Below, in pieces: positions 1-7,065 of a stretch of DNA of 50,485 nucleotides. The stretch's first letter is position 1, and each line of letters begins with the position of its first letter. The position numbers and the translations under genes were made by a program. The stretch lies in the IMG/VR virus record IMGVR_UViG_3300042474_000541, positions 1-50,485 of that record; one strand, given 5' to 3'. Under the pieces are notes generated by a model. It was not told the DNA's origin. It saw nothing but the letters and a program-made list of their open reading frames with translations, and searched no databases. This stretch comes from a virus.

Positions 1-614
1 CAGCATCAATAAATCCTATATGGAACTATTATGGTGTGGGATATGGACTTAGTAGAAATACAGAAAAAAGAACAACAACAATACAAACATTTTATTCTAC
101 GGACTTTGATTTCCAAAAAGATATTAATCTATCTTTTATAGATGTGTTTAGAACAAAAAAGTATGGAACATTCGGTTATAGTTTAACGGCATCAAAATCA
201 TTTTGGGGAACATACAAAGGTGAGTGGGAAGGAAAATATACGGTAGATGAAAATGGTGATTTTAAAGATTTAATATATCCACAAATGCCAGCATCAAGTG
301 AATTAAGTTATAGAGGTATGGTGATGTACACATATACATTAAAAACAAAAAGAGTAAACATCTCACCACAAATATTTGCTATGAGTGATATCTACAAAGT
401 ATTCAAAGATGGTACTGAATCGGATTTAGCATATATAGATGATTTTAATTTGGACTTATATTATGGAACATCTATTGATTGGAAAATAACTAAAAGATTT
501 GTGTTAAATACTAATATCAGATATAACACAACTTGGGATAAATTATCAGAATCAGTTGGTTATAAAAAAAGTAACCCGATAATGTTTATGATAGGAACAA
601 ACTTTCAATTTTAA
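1..614 (+). CDS. Outer-membrane beta-barrel-like protein, C-terminal part (5' end outside window)
   Basis: The reading frame is open from the first bases, so the start lies upstream. The visible 204 residues alternate polar and aromatic/hydrophobic positions and end in a terminal Phe (NFQF), as outer-membrane barrels do. The C-terminal third resembles the end of the protein at 4636-6108: both have an SPQIF(A/T)M motif, then a G(T/S)S(I/F)D(W/Y)K(I/L)(T/S)KRF strand and a closing strand. The two are probably paralogues. The stop overlaps the next start by one base, suggesting translational coupling with the lipoprotein genes. The barrel assignment is inference from strand pattern and terminal residue; the exact function is unknown. 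Confidence 0.55.
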   Translation, partial: ASINPIWNYYGVGYGLSRNTEKRTTTIQTFYSTDFDFQKDINLSFIDVFRTKKYGTFGYSLTASKSFWGTYKGEWEGKYTVDENGDFKDLIYPQMPASSELSYRGMVMYTYTLKTKRVNISPQIFAMSDIYKVFKDGTESDLAYIDDFNLDLYYGTSIDWKITKRFVLNTNIRYNTTWDKLSESVGYKKSNPIMFMIGTNFQF

Positions 615-958
615 TGAAAAAATTAATATTAATATCATTTATTTTGTTGACAGGGTGTGTTAAACCCGAATTACCGATGCCCGAGGTGGTTGCGAAAGAT
701 AATATCTTTAATGTAACAGAAAGTAAGGTAACAAACGGACAATCTATCTATTTTGATTTACCCTCCGCAGGTACGTATACATTGACCTTAATAGATGTGA
801 CAACAAATCAAGTTATTAGTCGAGAAAAATTTATTGGACAAAATGGTGAAAATGTGAAGAAGATTTATACCAATTCCCTACCTAAAGGATATTTATATTT
901 AGTACTTGAGAATGTGGATAAGAATCAATTAAAAAAGACAAAAATAATTATAAACTAA
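614..958 (+). CDS. Predicted lipoprotein with a type IX sorting-domain-like C-terminus
   Basis: A short lipoprotein signal is visible: positive N-terminus, hydrophobic core and LLTG-Cys with the lipid-accepting Cys at residue 15. The rest (about residues 50-114) has the pattern of a C-terminal Bacteroidota secretion/sorting-type beta domain: TYTLTLID, a basic strand, KIYTNSLPKGYLYLVL and a final KKTKIIIN strand. It starts inside the stop of the barrel-like gene and is followed 13 bases later by a related lipoprotein gene. Having a lipid anchor together with a sorting-like domain is unusual, so the domain may simply be a small Ig-like fold. No enzymatic residues are evident. Confidence 0.6.
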   Translation: MKKLILISFILLTGCVKPELPMPEVVAKDNIFNVTESKVTNGQSIYFDLPSAGTYTLTLIDVTTNQVISREKFIGQNGENVKKIYTNSLPKGYLYLVLENVDKNQLKKTKIIIN

Positions 959-971
959 AAAAACAACAAAA

Positions 972-1343
972 ATGAAAAAAATTCTCTCATTATTATTCAT
1001 GTCCGTACTATTAACAGGATGTTATAAGGATGATATTTTACCTGCACCTCAATCGGTATCGGAAGATCTTAAAATGACAAGTTCAGTTGGTATTAAATTA
1101 CAAACTGTTTTTGTGACCTCTGAAGTTGCAATGAATGTTAAAACTGAAACCGCAGGTTCGGTAACGGTTAAAATATTCGATATTTCAAATAGAGTGGTAT
1201 CTAAAGAAACAATGAATGTAATTGCGGGTGATAACCTTTTAAAGGTATACACTAACGCATTACCATCATCTGCATACAGAATAGGGTTATTCGATTCTAA
1301 CAACAAACAATTAGGAATAACAGATTTCAATAAAATAAACTAA
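972..1343 (+). CDS. Predicted lipoprotein, paralogue of the preceding gene
   Basis: It carries a lipoprotein signal ending LLTG-Cys (Cys at residue 17). The following 105 residues share the layout of the upstream lipoprotein: a V(T/K)(L/V)-I-F/L-D strand near residue 70, then K(V/I)YTNALP and a final strand with a Lys-Gln-Leu-Gly turn. Sequence identity by eye is low but the order of strands matches, so the pair looks like an old tandem duplication. The likely location is the outer-membrane periplasmic face or cell surface. Function is unknown; a role in altering the host surface or blocking superinfection is a guess from phage lipoproteins elsewhere. Confidence 0.6.
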   Translation: MKKILSLLFMSVLLTGCYKDDILPAPQSVSEDLKMTSSVGIKLQTVFVTSEVAMNVKTETAGSVTVKIFDISNRVVSKETMNVIAGDNLLKVYTNALPSSAYRIGLFDSNNKQLGITDFNKIN

Positions 1344-1361
1344 AAATTAAAAACAAATACA

Positions 1362-1667
1362 ATGTCAGAAGAAGTAGAACAATCAGAAGGAACTTGGTCG
1401 GGTTTAAAAAAGACAATAATTGGGGTTGCAGGAACATTAGTAACCGCAGGTGGTGTATGGTTATCAACACTTTTAGGTGGTGGTGATAAGGCAGAACCTG
1501 CACCACAACAAGCGGCACCAGTAATAAACATTACAAACTCAAACCAACAAGCTCAACAGGCTTCAGGTGGTGGAGGTAAAACAGTTATTATTAAAGAAAA
1601 AGAACCCGCAAAACCGGTTAAGAAAAAAGAAGGTGATGAATTTAAAGAAGAAGCCCCTAAGTGGTAA
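1362..1667 (+). CDS. Small single-span membrane protein with charged tail
   Basis: The 101-residue protein has an acidic N-terminus, one hydrophobic segment (about residues 18-42, Gly/Thr/Val/Leu-rich, ending LLGGG), an Ala/Gln/Gly linker and a Lys/Glu/Pro-rich tail. The topology is that of a small anchored protein with a flexible soluble tail. It sits among other small membrane proteins downstream of the lipoproteins and shares their strand and close spacing. It could belong to a lysis set or be a structural anchor, but no family was recognised. Confidence 0.55.
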   Translation: MSEEVEQSEGTWSGLKKTIIGVAGTLVTAGGVWLSTLLGGGDKAEPAPQQAAPVINITNSNQQAQQASGGGGKTVIIKEKEPAKPVKKKEGDEFKEEAPKW

Positions 1668-1676
1668 AAAATTAAA

Positions 1677-1835
1677 ATGGAACAGGGATTAAGTTTTATA
1701 GCGGTAATCGTATTATGTATGATAGCTATGTTTGTATTTAATTCTCCATTGATGTTTTTAACATTTTTTATTGGGGGTTGTAGTTATTTATTAATAAGAG
1801 GTAGAAAAAAAGGATGGTCGTGGAAAAGACCATAA
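1677..1835 (+). CDS. Very small membrane protein (52 aa)
   Basis: A 52-codon frame starts with ATG ten bases after the preceding stop and ends just before an A-rich leader. It encodes two hydrophobic stretches (about residues 5-20 and 24-38) followed by a basic tail with RGRKKGW and a C-terminal KRP. The two-helix hairpin plus basic tail is the layout of small holin-like or accessory membrane proteins. Placement between two membrane-protein genes supports it being real. No homologue was recognised. Confidence 0.5.
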   Translation: MEQGLSFIAVIVLCMIAMFVFNSPLMFLTFFIGGCSYLLIRGRKKGWSWKRP

Positions 1836-1861
1836 ATTAAAAAAAAAATAAAATAAGTAAA

Positions 1862-2485
1862 ATGGCAGAACAAACACCAAGTGGGTTTAAAGACCTTTTG
1901 AGTAATATGATGAAACGCAGATGGTACATTACTGCGTTGGTATTGGGAGGATTTATGTTTATTGTTGGGGGAATGTTCTTCGCAATATTTTCTAAATCGG
2001 CAATAGAAGGAGAATGGAAAGAACTTCTTCTATTATTATTAGGCGCTTTCATTGGTTCTTATGGTAAAATCATTGACTATTGGTTTAGTGATACTGATAA
2101 GGATAAGATGTTAGTTCAAAAAATGGACGAGGAAGATGGTACATCATTAAGCAATACCGCCGATTTACCACCAACTCCACCAAACAATACCCCATTAATT
2201 CCAGAAGCATTTCAAACTGCCATTGAAAACTCAAAAATAGAAAAGGTAAAAGATACATTTGAACAGGTACCAACCGTTCAACCGAGAACTGGTGTTGAGG
2301 TTGATGAAGATGGTGATGGTACAATGGATGGTATTGATTTTGATGGTGACGGTAAAATAGACATGTATTTCGCACATAGACAATGTGAACACGTTTGGGG
2401 TGACTTAGATGGAGACGGAATTGAGGAATGTTTAAAGTGTGGTAAAATAAAAGATGAAAATGCAGAAATGCACATGGAAGGATAA
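1862..2485 (+). CDS. Membrane-anchored protein with Asp-rich calcium-type repeats and a Cys/His cluster
   Basis: The N-terminal region has hydrophobic segments at about residues 23-44 and 52-66. A linker rich in Pro/Thr/Asn follows. From about residue 143 there are three DxDxDG-type loops (VDEDGDGTMDG, FDGDGKIDM, LDGDGIEE), as in EF-hand, dockerin or thrombospondin type 3 calcium sites. Interleaved with the last loop is a potential zinc site, Cys-x-His ... Cys-x-x-Cys. The combination of metal-binding motifs on a membrane anchor suggests a structural or sensing role at the envelope. The function is unknown. Confidence 0.6.
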   Translation: MAEQTPSGFKDLLSNMMKRRWYITALVLGGFMFIVGGMFFAIFSKSAIEGEWKELLLLLLGAFIGSYGKIIDYWFSDTDKDKMLVQKMDEEDGTSLSNTADLPPTPPNNTPLIPEAFQTAIENSKIEKVKDTFEQVPTVQPRTGVEVDEDGDGTMDGIDFDGDGKIDMYFAHRQCEHVWGDLDGDGIEECLKCGKIKDENAEMHMEG

Positions 2486-2513
2486 AATAAACATAAATTA
2501 AAACAAGACAAAA

Positions 2514-2762
2514 ATGAAATTTAAAGAATGGGTAATCGAACTTTTCAAAGATGAAAGAGGTTCAATATCGGTAAAACCGGTAATAGCAATGGTAGGTGCA
2601 ATGTTCCTATGTATAACGATGATTTTAAATTCGTTCTCTCATGCGGATTTTGCCCCATCACCTGAATTGGTGAATGCGGTGATGTTAATCACGGGAATTG
2701 GGATGGGTGCCGACACTTTGGATAAGTTCTCTCACAAAAAGAAAGATGAGATGGAAGGTTAA
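2514..2762 (+). CDS. Small two-span membrane protein, holin candidate
   Basis: The protein is 82 residues, with an amphipathic N-terminus (KEWVIELFKDERGS), a hydrophobic segment at about residues 22-40, a short loop, a second segment at about residues 53-68 and a charged C-terminal tail (KKKDEMEG). Two helices with a charged tail in under 100 residues is typical of phage holins, but that is topology only. A rho-independent terminator directly follows, so this gene closes the first cluster of the envelope block. Confidence 0.5.
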   Translation: MKFKEWVIELFKDERGSISVKPVIAMVGAMFLCITMILNSFSHADFAPSPELVNAVMLITGIGMGADTLDKFSHKKKDEMEG

Positions 2763-2766
2763 TATT

Positions 2767-2792
2767 AAGGAGGGATAAAACCCTCCTTTTTA
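2767..2792 (+). terminator. Rho-independent terminator after the small membrane-protein cluster
   Basis: The stem AAGGAGGG pairs with CCCTCCTT across a 6-base loop, followed by a T run. It lies 5 bases after the stop of the 82-residue membrane protein. The ascending arm contains a Shine-Dalgarno-like GGAGG that is buried in the stem. Confidence 0.9.
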
Positions 2793-2822
2793 ATAAAAAT
2801 TTATTTAAAAAATTAATTAAAA

Positions 2823-2990
2823 ATGGAAGAAAATAATGAAATTGTTACTGTTATTGAAGAAATAATTACGGAACCTGAAATTGTTTCAGTTGTTGAGGAA
2901 GTTATTCCTGAACCGGAAATTGTTGTTGTAGAAGAAATTATAAATAACACACCTAAAAGAAAATCCCACCCAAAAAATTGGAAGGGTTAA
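2823..2990 (+). CDS. Small acidic repeat protein (55 aa)
   Basis: A 55-codon frame begins with ATG in the usual A-rich context. It encodes three imperfect units of the form V-x-E-E-(I/V)-I-x-(E)-P-E-I-V, then a basic tail (PKRKSHPKNWKG). The repeat is short and highly biased, so the protein is probably extended and flexible. It lies between a terminator and the CsgG-like gene, with only 10 bases separating its stop from the next start. The function is unknown. Codon structure and repeat regularity support it being expressed. Confidence 0.5.
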   Translation: MEENNEIVTVIEEIITEPEIVSVVEEVIPEPEIVVVEEIINNTPKRKSHPKNWKG

Positions 2991-3000
2991 GATAAAATGT

Positions 3001-3723
3001 ATGAAAAAATTATTAATATTATTAAGCGTTTTTTTACTAAGCGTTGTTGTTGTTAACGGACAAACAATAGGTAAAACTAAAACAGAAGACTACAAGGCGG
3101 ACTTCGAAAAGAAAAGAGATATTAGTGATTATATGGATTACGACGGTCCACAAATTCCAATTCAAATATTAAAGGCAGGAATTTCTGATGAGATGTATGA
3201 AATGTATCCTGAACTAAAAGAAAAACGTGTTGGTTTGGGGGTTGCTAATATTTCAATGGAATATCTTGAAAACTTAAACAGATTCAAATTTACTGAGGAT
3301 AAAACAGAAATTAAGAATCGTATGGTAAAGCAATTCCAAGCATCCCAATCTGGTATTTCCGAGAATAAATTAGATGGTCGTGGTAAAATCAATTTGGCAA
3401 AGTATTTTGTCACTATTGAGTGTTATGATTACTCGGTGTCGGAAGATGAAACCATCAACCTTAAAAATGGTATACAAGACAATATGGTGACTCGTATAGG
3501 TCTTCAGGTTAGATTTACAGATGCTGAAACAGGTGTTGTATTTGGTGGATCGGGTTTAGGTGAGGCAACCACAAAAAGAGAGTTAACCCTTTTATCTGAT
3601 GCAACTGTAGACCCAATAAAATTTAATCAATCAACAATTTCCATAGCAACTAAAAAGGCTTTAGATATTGCATGTGCTAACATCCTTGATAGAATGATTA
3701 AAAAAGGAATATTCACAAAATAG
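3001..3723 (+). CDS. Secreted CsgG-like protein
   Basis: The N-terminal signal peptide ends VVVVNG|QT, a common Bacteroidota cleavage pattern. After about residue 75 the layout matches the CsgG fold: a VGLGVANIS strand, an amphipathic helix, FVTIECYDYSV, then IGLQVRFTDAETGVVFGGSGLGEAT and a long helix STISIATKKALDIACANILDRMI. CsgG proteins form outer-membrane or periplasmic export assemblies for curli; CsgG-like genes have been annotated in some marine T4-like phages. There is no lipobox Cys here, unlike canonical CsgG, so a periplasmic protein is possible. A terminator follows immediately. Confidence 0.6.
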   Translation: MKKLLILLSVFLLSVVVVNGQTIGKTKTEDYKADFEKKRDISDYMDYDGPQIPIQILKAGISDEMYEMYPELKEKRVGLGVANISMEYLENLNRFKFTEDKTEIKNRMVKQFQASQSGISENKLDGRGKINLAKYFVTIECYDYSVSEDETINLKNGIQDNMVTRIGLQVRFTDAETGVVFGGSGLGEATTKRELTLLSDATVDPIKFNQSTISIATKKALDIACANILDRMIKKGIFTK

Positions 3724-3747
3724 TTTAATTACATTAAGAATTATTTA

Positions 3748-3775
3748 AAAGGAGGTGTAATAACCTCCTTTTTTT
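3748..3775 (+). terminator. Rho-independent terminator after the CsgG-like gene
   Basis: The stem AAAGGAGGT pairs with ACCTCCTTT around a 6-base loop and runs into seven or more T. The arms match a perfect Shine-Dalgarno sequence and its anti-Shine-Dalgarno complement. Confidence 0.9.
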
Positions 3776-3776
3776 A

Positions 3777-3784
3777 TATTTATA
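3777..3784 (+). promoter_or_regulatory. TATTTATA motif upstream of a barrel-like gene
   Basis: An exact TATTTATA lies 16 bases before the ATG at 3801 and directly after the preceding terminator, where a new promoter is expected. It is one of a set of identical octamers upstream of virion genes in this window. Confidence 0.5.
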
Positions 3785-3800
3785 ATAAAAGAATAACCAT

Positions 3801-4634
3801 ATGAAAACGTTATTAATATTATTATTACTTATCCCAACTATCATGTTAGGACAAGTCTCATCATGGAGAAATAATCCACCCACACCTCAAAGGTCTACAC
3901 CATCAATACAACCGTCGGTACCACAAAGAAACAATGTTAGTAATTGGAGGAGTCAACCACCATCAAGAGGGTATGATAGACCTATAAGAACAAGACCGGG
4001 TTCAAATATAATTGTTAGAGACCCATGGTTAATGAATAATTTTGGATGGGGATGGAATAGATGGGATATGTGGGGGGCACCTGCATTTGGTTGGAACTTT
4101 TGGAACCCAGGCTTTTACTTAAACGATTGGGGTTATAGACAACCTGCAAGAGTGTATGTTTATGATAATGGAAAATTGGACACCATTAAAGGTAAGAGAC
4201 CAATCGTCAGCTTTGGTATTCAGAAAACAGGTGGTAATCAGATTGGTGGATTTTTTACAATAGGGACTAAAGCATATTTTATTGCTGAATATAACTCAAC
4301 ATTTGAAAGAGATAATTCAACATTCTTTCCTTATGGTAATATAACACAAGTCGATTTTCCAATGGTAAGTGATTTGATAGAACAAAGAAATTTCTATGTT
4401 GGTGTTGGTAAGAGGATTAAAAGAACGGGTATTCACCTTATGATTGGTAGTGTGACAGAAGATGTGAAGTGGAGAGGTAAAGATGATATTGGATATATTA
4501 CTTTCCCAAAATATAAAGATAGATTCGCAACTGTTAAAGTTGGAATATTACACGATTTCAAAAATATAACAATAAAGTATGACTATGACCCGGTAATTCG
4601 TAACGGTACCTTTGGTTTAGGTATCAATTTTTAA
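3801..4634 (+). CDS. Secreted outer-membrane beta-barrel-like protein
   Basis: A signal peptide ends IMLG|QV. The mature N-terminus (residues 19-70) is Pro/Ser/Arg-rich with two copies of SxWRxxPP. A Trp/Gly/Asn-rich segment (FGWGWNRWDMWGAPAFGWNFW) lies at about residues 81-105. From residue 130 on, alternating strands with Gly turns and aromatic girdle residues end in GLGINF, with a terminal Phe. The layout suggests a small outer-membrane barrel preceded by a surface or periplasmic extension. It ends one base before the next barrel-like gene, so the two are co-translated. The specific role is unknown. Confidence 0.6.
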   Translation: MKTLLILLLLIPTIMLGQVSSWRNNPPTPQRSTPSIQPSVPQRNNVSNWRSQPPSRGYDRPIRTRPGSNIIVRDPWLMNNFGWGWNRWDMWGAPAFGWNFWNPGFYLNDWGYRQPARVYVYDNGKLDTIKGKRPIVSFGIQKTGGNQIGGFFTIGTKAYFIAEYNSTFERDNSTFFPYGNITQVDFPMVSDLIEQRNFYVGVGKRIKRTGIHLMIGSVTEDVKWRGKDDIGYITFPKYKDRFATVKVGILHDFKNITIKYDYDPVIRNGTFGLGINF

Positions 4635-4635
4635 A

Positions 4636-6108
4636 ATGAAAAAATATATTATCTCTCTCCTAATATTGTTTTTTTGTGGTAAATCTTTTGGACAAACGTA
4701 CACTCAAACATTTATTGATAAATGTAGTGGTGAAAAAAAGATAGCAACAACAACCATCATAAATGGTAATGCTACTGTGTCTTTTTACAATCAAGTAAGA
4801 ACATTTTCTCCTATGGAAGTACAAACGGGAGTTGTACAGACTTGGTTATTTACAACTAAAGCAACATATGAGGCATTAACTTGTCCTGTAATTAATAATC
4901 CAATTGTTCAACAAACGGTAGCAAATGCGGCTGCACAAACCGCAAGTAATGCTGCAGCATCGGCAGCATCTGCAGCCGCTAGTTCTGCTGCAAGTGGAGC
5001 GGCAAGTAGTGCTGCATCATCATCGGCAAGTTCTGCTGCTAGTTCAAGTGCAAGTTCAGCTGCCGCAAGTTCCGCCGCGTCAACACCACCACCCACTACT
5101 CCACCACCAACAAGTAGTAGTTCATCAACACCTCCACCACCAAGTAGTGGAAGTTCATCATCTTCATCAAGTGGTTCGTCATCAAGTGGTTCGTCATCAA
5201 GTGGTGGATCATCCTCATCTTCTGAAACTAAAACAGAAACAAAAACCGAAACTAAATCGGAGACTAAGTCAGAATCGAAAACCGAAAGTAAATCTGAATC
5301 AAAAGAAGAATCTAAATCTGAAAGTAAATCCGAAGAAAAGAAAGAGGAATCTAAATCGGAAGAGAAAAAAGAAGAAAAGAAAGAGGAATCTAAAGAAGAA
5401 AAGAAGGAAGAGGAAAAGAAAAAAGAAGAGAAGAAAAAAGAAAAGGCGGTCGCAACAAATCCTATGTTATTATCTTCTGATTTATCAACAATAGAATCAC
5501 CTGACGGTAGATGGTTACAATCGGCCACTATTGGGGTATCTAAATCATCCTTGATGGGGGATAAAAGTTATTCCGCAAATACGGTTATTATGAGTGACCT
5601 AAAAACATTTATTGTTAGTGGTGGATACACTAAGATGGATTTCTCAGAAGGTAAATTAAAAGCAATACACTCATATTCTACCGCATTTGCTTATTTGAAT
5701 GGGAACTACATGAATTTATTAGGTTATACATATATTAAACCAACACCAAATCATGGTGTATTTGGTTATAATTTAGGATTGATAAATTTATTTCTTAAAA
5801 ATGAAAAAGATAACTATGATTATAACATGTCGTCATCGGTAGTTGCTTTTTGGACTAAACCATATCAATATAGTAAAAAGTTGACGGTGTCTCCACAAAT
5901 ATTTACAATGTTTGCACCATTATCTTGGAACACTGTTGCAGGAACGTCCACCGTTAATCGACATATGGGATTCTTATTAGGTAGTTCGTTTGATTACAAG
6001 TTGAGTAAACGATTTGGGTTTAGTTTTAACTACAAATTGAGTGGAAACACATCTCCAGGTTCACCTTGGTTAAGTAATTTCTTAATAGGGTCAAGAATGG
6101 TACTATAA
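4636..6108 (+). CDS. Outer-membrane-like protein with long Ala/Ser, Pro/Ser and Lys/Glu low-complexity stalk
   Basis: The signal peptide ends KSFG|QT. A small domain (residues 20-95) holds two Cys. Then come three zones of low complexity: Ala/Ser repeats (about 96-149), Pro/Ser/Gly (about 149-197) and Lys/Glu/Ser/Thr (about 197-270). A C-terminal domain (about 275-490) of alternating strands ends with a terminal Leu after SRMV. That domain resembles the end of the partial protein at the window's left edge. The charged zone could form a helix spanning the periplasm, with the C-terminal domain as a barrel. The function is unknown. The repeat DNA at about 4920-5450 is prone to length variation. 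Confidence 0.6.
   Translation: MKKYIISLLILFFCGKSFGQTYTQTFIDKCSGEKKIATTTIINGNATVSFYNQVRTFSPMEVQTGVVQTWLFTTKATYEALTCPVINNPIVQQTVANAAAQTASNAAASAASAAASSAASGAASSAASSSASSAASSSASSAAASSAASTPPPTTPPPTSSSSSTPPPPSSGSSSSSSSGSSSSGSSSSGGSSSSSETKTETKTETKSETKSESKTESKSESKEESKSESKSEEKKEESKSEEKKEEKKEESKEEKKEEEKKKEEKKKEKAVATNPMLLSSDLSTIESPDGRWLQSATIGVSKSSLMGDKSYSANTVIMSDLKTFIVSGGYTKMDFSEGKLKAIHSYSTAFAYLNGNYMNLLGYTYIKPTPNHGVFGYNLGLINLFLKNEKDNYDYNMSSSVVAFWTKPYQYSKKLTVSPQIFTMFAPLSWNTVAGTSTVNRHMGFLLGSSFDYKLSKRFGFSFNYKLSGNTSPGSPWLSNFLIGSRMVL
4920..5450. repeat. Low-complexity coding repeat tract
   Basis: Short degenerate repeats encode Ala/Ser, then Ser/Pro/Gly, then Lys/Glu/Ser runs inside the 490-residue barrel-like protein. 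GCA/AGT-, TCA- and GAA/AAA-type codons recur. The bias leaves long open frames in other registers that are not genes. Confidence 0.85.
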
Positions 6109-6113
6109 AAAAA

Positions 6114-6141
6114 ATCCCCGATGATTAAAACCAACGGGGAT
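6114..6141 (-). terminator. Leftward rho-independent terminator between convergent genes
   Basis: Read on the minus strand, ATCCCCG pairs with CGGGGAT and is followed by a run of nine T (6105-6113 as A on the plus strand). It lies downstream of the leftward operon ending at 6179. On the plus strand the hairpin lacks a T run, so it mainly serves the minus strand. Confidence 0.75.
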
Positions 6142-6178
6142 GTGACAAAAATGAAAATGTACCTCTCTCCTGATACAA

Positions 6179-6529
6179 TTAAATTATAGACAATTCTTTT
6201 TTATTTGTCAATACTTCATATAAATTTTTTATTTCTGAACATTTTTCATAATCCTCAATACTTTCAAAATACGGTAATACGTCTCTCGTTAAAACAATTG
6301 TGTCAGTTCTATTAAATTTAAACTCGGTATCCCATTCCAAACCTTGTATAATCGCTTGAATATAAAGTGTTAATACTCTTTTTTTATTGTCTTTAAAACC
6401 ATAAAAAACCTCCAAAATATTTTCATAAATTGATTTTTTATTAATATCATAAAAATCGGTGAAATCTTCATATTTCCCCTTTATATACATTTTTTTATAT
6501 GGTGTTCTTGTTTTTTTTGTGTAAGCCAT
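6179..6529 (-). CDS. Unidentified 116-residue basic protein
   Basis: The protein has a very basic N-terminus (KKTRTPYKKMYIKGKYED) followed by mixed helices with aromatic residues and an acidic C-terminal half. It has no signal peptide or membrane segment. It is the last gene of the leftward group that includes the RNA-repair genes, separated from them by 50 bases. No family was recognised; the basic N-terminus could bind nucleic acid. Confidence 0.5.
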   Translation of the reverse strand: MAYTKKTRTPYKKMYIKGKYEDFTDFYDINKKSIYENILEVFYGFKDNKKRVLTLYIQAIIQGLEWDTEFKFNRTDTIVLTRDVLPYFESIEDYEKCSEIKNLYEVLTNKKELSII

Positions 6530-6552
6530 TGTCTAATATTTGGTTAGTGTAA

Positions 6553-6560
6553 TATAAATA
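6553..6560 (-). promoter_or_regulatory. TATTTATA motif upstream of the 116-residue protein gene
   Basis: An exact TATTTATA on the minus strand lies 23 bases before the ATG at 6529. It matches the motif seen before virion genes, although this gene's role is unknown and the surrounding DNA is very AT-rich. Confidence 0.35.
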
Positions 6561-6579
6561 ATTTTTTTTAAAATAAAAA

Positions 6580-7065
6580 TTAATTTTCCTTACTTCTATC
6601 CCATTTTGCTTTTCTGGCTTCTGGAGAAAGTACCATTGGTTCATCTATTGTGTGTTCAATTTTAACCCTAATACAAGTTTGGGGTAAACTACAGTTCATT
6701 AAATAATTATTAATATATCCAATTATATTAGCACTACCGATTGGATTTGCGGAATGAACATAGATTTGAGGTAGGGGTATTTTTTTAGTCATACTTTCCG
6801 CCACTAAAAATTTACAACAATCATATCCAGTTTTTTCATTAATTATGTTGTCATAATTTAACACATAATTATTTTTTACATTTGTATAGTATTCAATCAT
6901 AGATTCATCACCTAAATCATGGTCTAATGAAATAACATCAAAATTCTCTAACCCATATAATCTAATGGTGGATACAAATTGGTCATAATTTCTTGCAATA
7001 ACCCAATCGTTCCCAATTGGTGTTCTAACGTCGTCTAAGTATAATCTTTTTTTCTCAGTTTTCAT
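6580..7065 (-). CDS. Cyclic-phosphate processing receiver-like protein (cREC type)
   Basis: The 161-residue protein has the hallmarks of the receiver-fold family that Burroughs and Aravind linked to RNA repair. These are an early LYLDDVRTP motif (residues 8-16), a second acidic motif VISLDHDLGD (about 44-53), TGYDCCKFLV, and a strand-turn PQIYVHSANPIG (about 99-110). In that family these residues are proposed to act on 2',3'-cyclic phosphates or related ends. The start overlaps the RNA ligase gene by 11 bases and a kinase follows upstream, which strongly supports an RNA-end-processing role. The enzymatic activity is predicted, not shown. Confidence 0.75.
   Translation of the reverse strand: MKTEKKRLYLDDVRTPIGNDWVIARNYDQFVSTIRLYGLENFDVISLDHDLGDESMIEYYTNVKNNYVLNYDNIINEKTGYDCCKFLVAESMTKKIPLPQIYVHSANPIGSANIIGYINNYLMNCSLPQTCIRVKIEHTIDEPMVLSPEARKAKWDRSKEN

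Noticed and set aside
4908-5528. Long open frames in two other registers across the low-complexity tract (minus strand 4908-5528; plus strand 4925-5494)
   Set aside because: Their proteins are homopolymer-like runs (Asp/Ser/Ala/Leu or Arg/Lys/Gln/His) that mirror the codon repeats of the real exported protein.
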